A stretch of 19,258 nt of DNA, from positions 1 through 19,258 of the forward strand of contig CAYOWC010000066.1 of assembly GCA_964407525.1 (NCBI GenBank). The letters are read 5' to 3'. Positions 6,916 to 14,224 of the stretch are shown one piece after another; within the stretch, counting starts at the first letter, position 1, and each line of letters starts with the position of its first letter. The position numbers and the translations under genes are program-made. This DNA comes from DUZB01 sp964407525 (lineage in GTDB: Bacteria > Desulfobacterota > DSM-4660 > Desulfatiglandales > Desulfatiglandaceae). The notes beneath the pieces are model-generated. The model saw nothing but the letters and a program-made list of their open reading frames with translations. It was not told the DNA's origin and did no database searches.

Positions 6916-7890
6916 TCATTTCGCCGCGCAACAGCTGCTCGATGCGCTCTGATTCCTTATGGCTTTTTCGACATCCTTGTCATAATAAACTACTTCTGCA
7001 AGGCCCCTTGAATTATTGAACCAGGATGTGAATACCCTTCGCCGATCATTGGGATCGGTTGTTTCAGCCAATACCTTTTCATCAACGTAGCGGTTAATCA
7101 ACAAGCCGGTCTCAAATTTTTTCTTAAAATATTCATAGTTGTATCCAGCGTCAAGAATTGATTTTTCAAACTCCTTTTCTGTTTTACCACTTTCTCGAAT
7201 ATACTCTTCCAACTCGGAATTATTAGTTTTTGCATCGAGTTTGTAGCCGGCGCGATCGATTTCTCGACGCAGGACGCCTTCGTTTATCAAACTGGATGCA
7301 ACCTGCGCCTTGAGCCTGTCATCGAGAGACTTGGCATTGGGATTTGTGAATTCATCCCCATAGCTTTTTTGAAGTCTTTTCTTGGCCACGTTCATTTCCA
7401 CATCGAAATCAGTCCTCGAGATGTCATAACCGCTCACGGATGCTATATAGTACTGCGCCTTTGAAGCTGCACAATCACGCTCTTTCCTGATTTCTTCAGG
7501 ATTTATGGTCTTTACCACTTTGGCCGGGTAACCGCCTGCCGTTATAGCCTTTTTAATACGGGAAGGTTCCGTGAGAACCTTCCGGTCGTAATAGACCTCT
7601 ACTTTTCCATTGTTGATGTCCACAAGAATATCCTGTATCCCCTCGATTCCTTCGAGACTACCCTTGATGGATGAAATACATCCGGAGCAGGACATATTGC
7701 TTACGTTCAGGATCACTTTAGAGAGGTTTTTATTGGTTTCCAATGCCACCCCGGAGTCTTCCGATGCCAACCGAGGTTGTGTACCATCGTTTCTCGTTTG
7801 GACTGCAAAGGCTACCGCTGTTACGAGAATTATGAGACCTATGCTGAGTCCTATAGAAATTTTCCTGGTAATCGTCTTTTGTTTTTTCAT
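6916..7890 (-). CDS. Membrane-anchored HMA domain fused to SurA N-terminal-like domain
   Basis: A 324-aa protein. Residues 11-30 are a transmembrane helix or signal peptide, so the rest should lie outside the cytoplasmic membrane. Residues ~57-125 form a heavy-metal-associated domain with metal-site MSCSGC (Cys68, Cys71) followed by helix SSIKGSLEGIEGI and a YYDRKVL strand. From ~145 the sequence SVSGYDISRTDFDVEM, and the helices with LINEGVLRREIDRAGY, resemble the N-terminal chaperone part of SurA-like foldases; no parvulin isomerase domain follows. Cys140 lies in the linker and the protein ends SSSCCAAK (Cys320, Cys321). Start ATG with AAGGAG. It follows the ABC ATPase by 24 bp. A role in receiving or delivering metal outside the membrane is inferred. 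Confidence 0.83.
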   Translation of the reverse strand: MKKQKTITRKISIGLSIGLIILVTAVAFAVQTRNDGTQPRLASEDSGVALETNKNLSKVILNVSNMSCSGCISSIKGSLEGIEGIQDILVDINNGKVEVYYDRKVLTEPSRIKKAITAGGYPAKVVKTINPEEIRKERDCAASKAQYYIASVSGYDISRTDFDVEMNVAKKRLQKSYGDEFTNPNAKSLDDRLKAQVASSLINEGVLRREIDRAGYKLDAKTNNSELEEYIRESGKTEKEFEKSILDAGYNYEYFKKKFETGLLINRYVDEKVLAETTDPNDRRRVFTSWFNNSRGLAEVVYYDKDVEKAIRNQSASSSCCAAK

Positions 7891-7914
7891 TTTTATCTCC
7901 TTATTCCTTGAGTG

Positions 7915-8670
7915 CTATTGTACCTCGAAATTTGCCTCTAAGCCATGACTGGCGACAACCGGAACCACGTAGGGAAAATCTACAGTGTTGAACCGACAAT
8001 CCTGTTCCATGATCAACCCGTCGGAAACACAAAGGATCCTGTTGGCTTCTTTGGCGCATTCCGTATTATGGGTGACCATGACGATGGTTATTCCTTTATG
8101 ATTCAGTTTTTGAAAGAGATCGATAATTTCCCCGCTGGTCTTGGTGTCGAGATTTCCGGTAGGCTCATCGGCAAGGAGAATAGTAGGATTGTTTACGATC
8201 GCTCTTGCGATCGCCACGCGCTCCTGTTCGCCACCGGAGATCTCATTGGGCAACCGCTTTGCCTTATTAGAAAGCCCCACATTCAGAAGCGCCTCCTCGG
8301 CCATTTCCAGCTTTTCCCTGGATTTCATTTTCGATATGGCCAGGGGAATCATCACGTTTTCTAGAACGGTCAAATAGGGAATCAGGTGAAAACTCTGGAA
8401 GATGAATCCCAGAAATTCCTTTCTGAATCCCGCACGCTGGTCGAGAGTGAGGGAGTAGACGTCTATTCCATCCACAAAATACTTTCCGTTTGTTGGTGTG
8501 TTCAGGGCGCCCATCATGGAAAGAAGGGTGGATTTCCCAGAGCCGGATTCCCCTACAATGGCTACAAATTCCCCCTGTTCTATGTCAAAACGCATTCCCT
8601 TCACAGCCATGAATGCGGCGGCTCCTTTTCCATATTGTTTTATAAGATTATCAACCTGAATATATGCCAT
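7915..8670 (-). CDS. ABC transporter ATP-binding protein (LolD/MacB type)
   Basis: A 251-aa ABC ATPase with Walker A GESGSGKST (40-48), Q-loop Gln92, signature SGGEQ (145-149; the usual residue after SGG is Q, here E), Walker B ILLADEP (164-170), D-loop TGNLD and switch His201. The VGESGSGKSTLL and DEPTGNLD pattern places it in the LolD/MacB/FtsE group, which drives conformational work through FtsX-like permeases rather than classical import. A ~30-residue C-terminal extension with Cys225 is unusual for the group and has no recognised domain. AGGAGA precedes the ATG. It begins 12 bp after the stop of the permease gene, its obvious partner. Confidence 0.92.
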   Translation of the reverse strand: MAYIQVDNLIKQYGKGAAAFMAVKGMRFDIEQGEFVAIVGESGSGKSTLLSMMGALNTPTNGKYFVDGIDVYSLTLDQRAGFRKEFLGFIFQSFHLIPYLTVLENVMIPLAISKMKSREKLEMAEEALLNVGLSNKAKRLPNEISGGEQERVAIARAIVNNPTILLADEPTGNLDTKTSGEIIDLFQKLNHKGITIVMVTHNTECAKEANRILCVSDGLIMEQDCRFNTVDFPYVVPVVASHGLEANFEVQ

Positions 8671-8682
8671 GTTTTCTATCTC

Positions 8683-9840
8683 CTATAGGCTTCTGAGGGC
8701 TTCATTCGGATCTAAATTGCCTGCCATAATGGCCGGGTATACGCTTGACAGGAGTCCGAGAAGGATGGCTCCACCAAATACGGATACTGCCAGGACGGGA
8801 TCAAACACCAAGTTCACGTCCACGCTTTCCGTGAAGAACGGGATGGTCAGTTTTGTGGCTCCCAGTCCCATCAGATATCCCAGGATGCCTGCTATTGCAG
8901 AGATGACTGCTGCCTCAAAGAGGACAATTCGCATCACATGGCTTTTTTTGAAACCAATTGCCATGAAAACTCCGAATTCCGATGTCCTTTCCCGAACGCT
9001 TCCCATCATCGTTACGAGGACTACAAGGCCACCCACGAGCATAACCAGGATAGAAAGTCCGTACGCAAATTTATTGAAATGTCCCAGGGTTTCCATGCGC
9101 CCTTCCACCACCTGCCTTATGGCCATAACCTTGGAATCGGGAAGCACCTGGGAGATCTGTGCCACCATGTCATCGATGGGACACCCGGAACAGAGAGCCG
9201 CGACCTCCGCCATGGAAATGCGACCTTCTTTGCCCAGAATTTTCTGGGCCGTCTGGAGTTGCGCAAAAATGATTTGGTCGTCCTGAGATCCCGTGGGATT
9301 GATAATCCCTGTAACTTTCAGGGGAGTTCCGGTTGCATCAAGGATGTCGCCTTCTTTGAGCCCAAGAACCTGGCTCGCTTCGGATCCCATAAGGATCCCA
9401 TCTTTTCCAGGAGCCTTGCCCTTGATTTTCCACCAGGGCCTGAGAACATGCGCCACCTCAAAATCAACGCCCGCCAGCAGGACATTACTGTCTTGGACTT
9501 TTAGGGATCCCAAAACCATGGGTCCAACCGCGGCAACATTAGCGGAATTTTTTATTCCTTTGATCTTCTGAAGGTCCTCCTGAAGAATCTCACGCATTTC
9601 AAAAGAAATCCCTCCAACGGCCATTCCTCCGTAGGTAAGGGAAAGGTTCTCGGTTTTAGGGAGGATCATAATATTGGCGCCATACTTTTCGAGCTTGTGA
9701 TTGATGTCCCTGGTAAGGGCATCCACCAGGCTGATGAACGCAACGACAGCAGTGACTCCCACCAGGAGGCCAATCAACACAAAGGAGGCCTTGGCCTTTC
9801 GCCGTTTAAGGTTCCCAAGGGATATATCGGATAGTTTCAT
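8683..9840 (-). CDS. FtsX/MacB-type ABC permease with extracytoplasmic CxxC
   Basis: A 385-aa protein with the MacB arrangement: one transmembrane helix (about 18-40), a large extracytoplasmic domain (about 45-255), then three helices (about 258-280, 304-330, 346-372) with the FtsX-domain signature SVRERTSEFGVFMAIGF. The C-terminal PNEALRSL is typical of this family. In the extracytoplasmic domain, ALCSGCP (Cys217, Cys220) is a CxxC not expected in ordinary MacB/LolC permeases. Its start ATG overlaps the stop of the DUF2318 gene by four bases (ATGA), so the two are translationally coupled. It closely fits the permeases found with DUF2318 proteins in Cj1660-Cj1663-like clusters; a metal or redox role is inferred from that comparison. 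Confidence 0.9.
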   Translation of the reverse strand: MKLSDISLGNLKRRKAKASFVLIGLLVGVTAVVAFISLVDALTRDINHKLEKYGANIMILPKTENLSLTYGGMAVGGISFEMREILQEDLQKIKGIKNSANVAAVGPMVLGSLKVQDSNVLLAGVDFEVAHVLRPWWKIKGKAPGKDGILMGSEASQVLGLKEGDILDATGTPLKVTGIINPTGSQDDQIIFAQLQTAQKILGKEGRISMAEVAALCSGCPIDDMVAQISQVLPDSKVMAIRQVVEGRMETLGHFNKFAYGLSILVMLVGGLVVLVTMMGSVRERTSEFGVFMAIGFKKSHVMRIVLFEAAVISAIAGILGYLMGLGATKLTIPFFTESVDVNLVFDPVLAVSVFGGAILLGLLSSVYPAIMAGNLDPNEALRSL

Positions 9841-10394
9841 GAGTTCCCTCCCTTTGAAAAATCAAAATATCGCCTGCCTTCGAGAATATCGGAGGCCTGA
9901 ATAACCAGTTTATCTCCAACAATGGTCCGGTTCAGAGGCGCCGGGTTGCAGCCGCCCTTCACCTCGTTGACCTTTACAGAGGCAAAGCGCCTTCCGCAGT
10001 TTCTGCAGACCATGACGTCCTTATCCTGGTAGTAGCCTTTTGCGCTGGGCCAGCATACATCACAGGCATCGAAAGCGGCCCTGATTACGCCATCTGAACT
10101 CTTCAGTACAAAGTATTTAACCACGATTCCATCGCTGGCTGTGAAATCGAAATGTTTTGCCTTTCCATCATCAAACATGGTTACGGGAAAGGTCGCCTTT
10201 TTTGCCTCGGAAACTTTTTCCGAATTCTGCCCATCGTTCTTGAAAAAGAAGACAGCAACTACAAGAACCAGCACTGCGGTAATCCCAATCGTTACGTAGG
10301 TACCTGCTCCTTTTTTCTTGTTGTTGTCCCCCAGGAGGGCTGCTTTTTTTTCTGAACTTGCTTCCTTGATCGATCGATTGTCTTTCTTTGACAT
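9837..10394 (-). CDS. DUF2318 membrane-anchored cysteine-rich (Fe-S-type) protein
   Basis: A 185-aa protein: a Lys-rich cytoplasmic N-terminus, one transmembrane helix (about 31-51) and an extracytoplasmic domain with FDACDVC (Cys111, Cys114), VMVCRNCGRRF (Cys130, Cys133) and GGCNP (Cys149). This matches the DUF2318 family, annotated as membrane-associated and Fe-S-containing, which occurs with ABC permeases in iron-uptake clusters such as Cj1660-Cj1663 of Campylobacter jejuni. The frame is open further upstream, but ATG at 10394 has GGAGGA five bases ahead and gives a normal length, so I chose it. First gene of the minus-strand module, coupled to the permease by an ATGA overlap. Metal identity is not shown by the sequence. 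Confidence 0.88.
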   Translation of the reverse strand: MSKKDNRSIKEASSEKKAALLGDNNKKKGAGTYVTIGITAVLVLVVAVFFFKNDGQNSEKVSEAKKATFPVTMFDDGKAKHFDFTASDGIVVKYFVLKSSDGVIRAAFDACDVCWPSAKGYYQDKDVMVCRNCGRRFASVKVNEVKGGCNPAPLNRTIVGDKLVIQASDILEGRRYFDFSKGGNS

Positions 10395-10705
10395 GGTATC
10401 CTCCATTAACGCTGAATTGAATTTTTGATGCATAGAGATCCTGCCTCTGTCCAAGTACCGTAGGTAGACAGACCGCGCTGCCGGAACAGTTTTCCTTATA
10501 AATATCGGACCGGCGATGCATCACAGGATGTACTTGTTCAACCATACGTATTTTGACTGCCGGTTTAGCGGAAAAAAGGTATTTCGACAGAAAAATTACT
10601 CATTTGAACAGGTACGTTATAAATCAATGGGTGGAAATATTCAGGTGTGCGTGCCGGGTTTTCACAAGAACATGCTGAGGACTAGTCAAACCCCGGCCGG
10701 TGAGA
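10395..10705. other. Intergenic region upstream of the DUF2318 operon
   Basis: No gene is supported here. On the minus strand a possible -10 TATAAC (10621-10616) lies 17 nt from a poor -35 CTGAAT (10644-10639); TATAAG near 10500 is another possible -10 with no good -35. No clear Fur box, terminator or repeat is seen. The operon may use its own promoter here or be read through from the gene at 10706-11194. Confidence 0.35.
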
Positions 10706-11194
10706 TTAACAGATAAAGGAGGCGTTTATGAGATACAGGGGTGCAGGTGCAGCTCTCGAATGGATTGCGTAGTCTGCGATGGCCGGATCACGGTGCCCGT
10801 TCATGAGATCGTAGTCCGAAAGGATAGGTTGAAGTACAACGATAGAGCGATCTGTTGACCAGGAATGGCTTGTGCTGGTTATGGCCTGAGCCTTCTGTCC
10901 TGCCTTTTTCAAGTGGCAGCAGATCGGCAGAGCGTCGTTGTCATTTTTCTCTGGAGCAGGAATTTCTATAGTAGCATCTAGTTCGAAGTTGTGCAGTTTA
11001 CAAAGAGGCAATCCGACATCAAGGGGTATTTCGTGGGCTAGCTTTTTCGGCAGAACAACCTTCTGCTTTGCTTTCTGCGCCGCTTCACAATATTTTCCCT
11101 TACAGATATCCAGTCCCTGCGCAAGACCTGAGGTGGCCAGCAGTAGGGAAAGGAGGCATGTGAGGAAATAAATATGGGGTCTCTGATGTTTCAT
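10706..11194 (-). CDS. Secreted Cys/His-containing protein of unknown function
   Basis: A 162-aa protein with a clear signal peptide (hydrophobic core about 8-22, likely cleavage after SGLAQ or nearby). The mature part has Cys31 and Cys36 (ICKGKYC), Cys65, ICCH (Cys92, Cys93, His94) and a terminal Cys162 in PLYLINASFIC. I do not recognise the family. A conserved-looking tail of the type PLYL-NASF-C and the paired cysteines fit small extracytoplasmic metal-related proteins. It has no strong ribosome site but has a good promoter at 11287-11259. It lies 311 bp upstream of the DUF2318 operon on the same strand, so it may belong to the same regulon. The function is unknown. Confidence 0.62.
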   Translation of the reverse strand: MKHQRPHIYFLTCLLSLLLATSGLAQGLDICKGKYCEAAQKAKQKVVLPKKLAHEIPLDVGLPLCKLHNFELDATIEIPAPEKNDNDALPICCHLKKAGQKAQAITSTSHSWSTDRSIVVLQPILSDYDLMNGHRDPAIADYAIHSRAAPAPLYLINASFIC

Positions 11195-11258
11195 AAATGC
11201 TGTGTGCTCTATGAGGATAAATGATTTTCCGGCTGCGTATTCTATACTGTTTAGCTAT

Positions 11259-11287
11259 ACAATAATGGCGGCCTGGGAAAGTGTCAA
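11259..11287 (-). promoter_or_regulatory. Sigma70-type promoter of the secreted Cys/His protein gene
   Basis: Read on the minus strand: a perfect -35 TTGACA (11287-11282), 17 nt spacer, then TATTGT (11264-11259, 4 of 6 to consensus), 65 bp before the start codon. It abuts the left end of the inverted-repeat element at 11298. Confidence 0.62.
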
Positions 11288-11297
11288 GAAAAAAAGG

Positions 11298-11524
11298 CTC
11301 ATCGCGGATTGACGTGATATTTTTTCAGTTGTTGAATAGACTATGCTCAGATTCCAGGTGTCAGGTGTCAGTAAAAAACCTGGCGTATTCAGCTTATTAA
11401 ACGTAATAACGAATAGTTATGCTTATTATATTCAGAAAATAGGAAGTAGGTACTGAAACCTGACACCCGAAACCTGACACCCCGGTTCCGGAAAAAAAGA
11501 TTCTTCACGGTAATCCGCGATGAG
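11298..11524. mobile_element. 227 bp MITE-like element with 20 bp terminal inverted repeats
   Basis: Left end CTCATCGCGGATTGACGTGA (11298-11317) and right end TCACGGTAATCCGCGATGAG (11505-11524) are inverted copies matching at 18 of 20 positions, with A/T runs on both sides. Inside is a second inverted pair: CCAGGTGTCAGGTGTCAG at 11354-11371 against two copies of CCTGACACCC in 11459-11483, which are themselves near-direct repeats. The core (11372-11450) is AT-rich with no coding potential. It could be a non-autonomous transposable element or a chromosomal repeat family; the whole can fold into one long hairpin. No target-site duplication is evident. Confidence 0.5.
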
Positions 11525-11591
11525 TCGAAAAAAACTGCCAAACCTTCGTTTTGACCCTGTTCAAAGAGCAGCCCTATGATGGAAAAATTGC

Positions 11592-13211
11592 TCAGTTAGC
11601 TTGTTTTCCGGGTCTTCCCCATTTGCTCAACAGCGTTGGAAGAAGGATCAAAGAGAAAATTCCTAAAAAGAGTAGCAAGAATGGTGAAACCCCGAATCCT
11701 GCAGGGAGAAATCCGAAAACAATAGCTACAGCGGCGGTGATCAGTGCGAAGGGAATCTGGGTTCGAATATGATCGTGGGGTTCTACTCCGCAAGATATGG
11801 AGGAAACGATTGTGGTGTCGCTGAAAGGGGAGCAGTGGTCGCCAAATACGGCGCCGCTGAAAACGGCTGCCACTGCCATCTGAAGATAGGTTTCCTGCAA
11901 CTGGGGTTCCATGGACTGGCAGGCCGCAGCGGCTATGGGAATCGCAAGGGGAAAGAGAATTCCCATGGTTCCCCAGGAGGTGCCGGTGGAAAATGAAATG
12001 ACGGAACCGGTTATGAAAATCAGGGATGGAATAAGGACTGATGCGTTTGTCCCTGATATGAAAGAAGAAAGGTATTCAGCGGTTCCAAGGGAGCTGAGAA
12101 CGCTCCCTATCATCCAGGCTGAAACCAGAATAAGGACGGGGCCGAGGAGCGATTGAACCCCGCGTTTGAATGCACTGAGCCCTTCAAAGATACGATTCGG
12201 GTGGTGAGATGGGTACAGGCATACGGCAACAAAAGCTGCAAACAAACCCGAAAGCGTCAGAACAAGTGGTCCGGCGTCTGATCCGAAAGCCGTGGCGATT
12301 TTTTGCAGAGTGACAGGCAAGAGGGAGCCCGAACACCCCAGAAGATAAAACCCGAAAAGGAAGGAAAGAATGAGAACGATGAGAGGAATCATTACCGTGT
12401 GCAGACCCACCTTCGTTGTTTGATTGCCTTCGGTCGAATCGGCGCTTGTTGCTTCTAAAACCGGAATGGAATCCTCGAAGGTTTTCATGGATCCGGGGTT
12501 GAATCTTCGAAAAATAGAGACAAAGAGCAGGGTGAGAGTAAACCAGCAGTAAAAATTAAAAGGGATCGATTTGAGGAAAATGATATAAGGATTGATGTCT
12601 CGACCGGCAAGCTGATATCCTTCCTTGATCATGCTCAGTTGATAGGCGACCCATGTAGATATGAAGGCGAGACAGGCGACGGCTGAGGAAGTGGAATCAA
12701 CGATATAGGCTAGTTTAACACGTGAGACCCCGCATTTCTTCGCCATTTCTTTGCAGACCCGGCCGACCATCATGCTGTTGGCCAGTCCGTCAAAGAAACA
12801 AAGGATTCCCAAACCTGCCGCAGTGGCCTGTAGTCGTTTCGAGGCATCCCCTCCTTTGCGAAGAAAAAATCGAAGAATAGTTTGGAAACCACCTCCCGCA
12901 TCAAGAACAGCGGCAAAACCGCCGAGGATGAGCGTGAAAACAATGGCGCCTATTTTCCAGGTGCTCTTCAGGCTTGGTTCAAGGTGTTGTGTGAAGAGAT
13001 GCACGAAGGCATACAACGGGTTGCCGTCTGAAAGAATGAGGGACCCTGCCAGCGCGCCGGCAAGTAGACCCCAGAGGGCCCTGCGGGTCGTAACCACGAA
13101 AAACAACGCTATAATCACTGGCCAGAGAGTTTTGAGGGGAGTATCCCAGGCCCCGATTATCCAGGTGCATCCAAATAGTGCAAATCCTGAAATCAGTCTC
13201 GATTTGGCCAT
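11592..13211 (-). CDS. nhaC: NhaC-family Na+/H+ antiporter
   Basis: Polytopic membrane protein of 539 aa, about twelve or more hydrophobic segments. Family marks are FSTGTSWGTMGILFPLAIP (407-425) and FGDHCSPFSDTTIVSS (456-471), the hallmark of the NhaC superfamily, plus DGLANSMMVG (141-150). It would exchange external protons for internal Na+, or a substrate of related NhaC members such as malate/lactate. Start ATG with AAGG eight bases ahead, 10 bp after the PP-loop gene stop, so the two are cotranscribed. Its presence in the same window as a Na+-exporting decarboxylase fits a cell using Na+ energetics. Substrate beyond the family is not determined. Confidence 0.9.
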   Translation of the reverse strand: MAKSRLISGFALFGCTWIIGAWDTPLKTLWPVIIALFFVVTTRRALWGLLAGALAGSLILSDGNPLYAFVHLFTQHLEPSLKSTWKIGAIVFTLILGGFAAVLDAGGGFQTILRFFLRKGGDASKRLQATAAGLGILCFFDGLANSMMVGRVCKEMAKKCGVSRVKLAYIVDSTSSAVACLAFISTWVAYQLSMIKEGYQLAGRDINPYIIFLKSIPFNFYCWFTLTLLFVSIFRRFNPGSMKTFEDSIPVLEATSADSTEGNQTTKVGLHTVMIPLIVLILSFLFGFYLLGCSGSLLPVTLQKIATAFGSDAGPLVLTLSGLFAAFVAVCLYPSHHPNRIFEGLSAFKRGVQSLLGPVLILVSAWMIGSVLSSLGTAEYLSSFISGTNASVLIPSLIFITGSVISFSTGTSWGTMGILFPLAIPIAAAACQSMEPQLQETYLQMAVAAVFSGAVFGDHCSPFSDTTIVSSISCGVEPHDHIRTQIPFALITAAVAIVFGFLPAGFGVSPFLLLFLGIFSLILLPTLLSKWGRPGKQAN

Positions 13212-13221
13212 TTCGAGTGCC

Positions 13222-14190
13222 TTAGATCAAATACTGTCTGAATTGCGCTTTGTCCAGGACAGGAACGTTGACGATCTTTTCCGTGGTTTTCCCCGTGACC
13301 CTTAATTCGCACATCCTGTCTTTTGAATCACTGTATGCGGCTGCCATACGGTACGCCAGATCCATTTGATCCCGGGACGGCTCTCCAGAAACGAGCACGG
13401 TTGGCCCGGGAACAGATATGGAGGAAATCAGTATATCTTCTTCATCAGCGAGGTTCCGGATGATCTTATTTTCTCTTTTGTTTCTGCCTACGATAACTTT
13501 TGTTTTTGGGGTAATTTTGAAATGCCTGCCTATTTTCAACAGTTCAAGATGGTTGGGGCGAATGGTATCGCCCAAGGAAAACAGATCTTTTAATTTTTTT
13601 GAAAATTCTTTTTCCGTGAGGAGGCAGCCGCCTGCGGGAGAGGGATAATCGCTCAGGTTGAACTCTTTGGCAAGGGCAATTTGAGGTTTTCTTGAACGTC
13701 CCTCGATATCCATCAAGAGATCCCTGTTTGCCCATCCCTTTTCTTCAGGTATTGTTATGTCGAGAAGTTTTGCCGAGAGCGGTCTCAGAATAAAACCTGT
13801 CATTCCGCTTTCCGATTCCACCAGGGTAAGAGAACGTCTATTTTGGGACATGGGCCTCTGCCCCAGGACTTCTCCGGTTACAATGAAATCGGCGCCTTCA
13901 TTTTCAAGCATTTCGCCGGCGATACGGAACATGAGAGCATGGCAGTCAATGCAGGGATTCATTGCCGATCCGTGTCCATGTTTTGGGTTTCTGATAACCG
14001 GAAGATGGCGTTTTGTAATATCCACCACTTTGAATGGCATATCCATCATCCGAGCCGATTCCCTTGCCTTTGTTGAGGTGAAAAAGGGAGTCTCAAAAAA
14101 AAGGGCCAGAACATCAATGTTCTGAGCCCTGATGAGGCTTGCTGCAAGCATGCTGTCAAGCCCCCCTGAAAAAACGCTGATAGCTTTCAT
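13222..14190 (-). CDS. PP-loop ATPase, tRNA-thiolase-like, with CxxC and GGC motifs
   Basis: A 322-aa protein with an N-terminal PP-loop SGGLDS (8-13) that binds ATP for adenylation, HGHGSAMNPCIDCHALMF (71-88) with Cys80 and Cys83, GEVLGQRPMSQ, and YPSPAGGCLLT (182-192) with Cys189. The pattern matches the MnmA/ThiI-like proteins often named tRNA 2- or 4-thiouridine synthase, with a C-terminal NFACT-R-like RNA-binding part (about 205-300, IKIGRHFKITPKTKVIVGRN). The three cysteines could ligate an Fe-S cluster, as in TtcA/TtuA-type thiolases. It starts 34 bp after the J-protein gene stop. The exact modified nucleotide is unknown and it is not a canonical MnmA. Confidence 0.82.
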   Translation of the reverse strand: MKAISVFSGGLDSMLAASLIRAQNIDVLALFFETPFFTSTKARESARMMDMPFKVVDITKRHLPVIRNPKHGHGSAMNPCIDCHALMFRIAGEMLENEGADFIVTGEVLGQRPMSQNRRSLTLVESESGMTGFILRPLSAKLLDITIPEEKGWANRDLLMDIEGRSRKPQIALAKEFNLSDYPSPAGGCLLTEKEFSKKLKDLFSLGDTIRPNHLELLKIGRHFKITPKTKVIVGRNKRENKIIRNLADEEDILISSISVPGPTVLVSGEPSRDQMDLAYRMAAAYSDSKDRMCELRVTGKTTEKIVNVPVLDKAQFRQYLI

Positions 14191-14224
14191 AGTTCTTAAA
14201 TCAGTCGCTCCTTATAGATTCGGT

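Noticed and set aside
10516..10716. Plus-strand 66-aa open frame
   Set aside because: No ribosome site, no recognisable pattern, in the upstream region of a minus-strand operon.
10728..10772. Plus-strand AAAGGAGG followed by ATG and a 14-codon ORF
   Set aside because: The Shine-Dalgarno-like bases are the reverse complement of the last codons of the minus-strand secreted Cys/His gene; the peptide is very short and has no other support.
11354..11483. CCTGACACCC direct repeats as a possible CRISPR array
   Set aside because: Repeats are about 10 nt, only a few nucleotides apart in each cluster, with no regular unique spacers; better explained as part of the inverted-repeat element.
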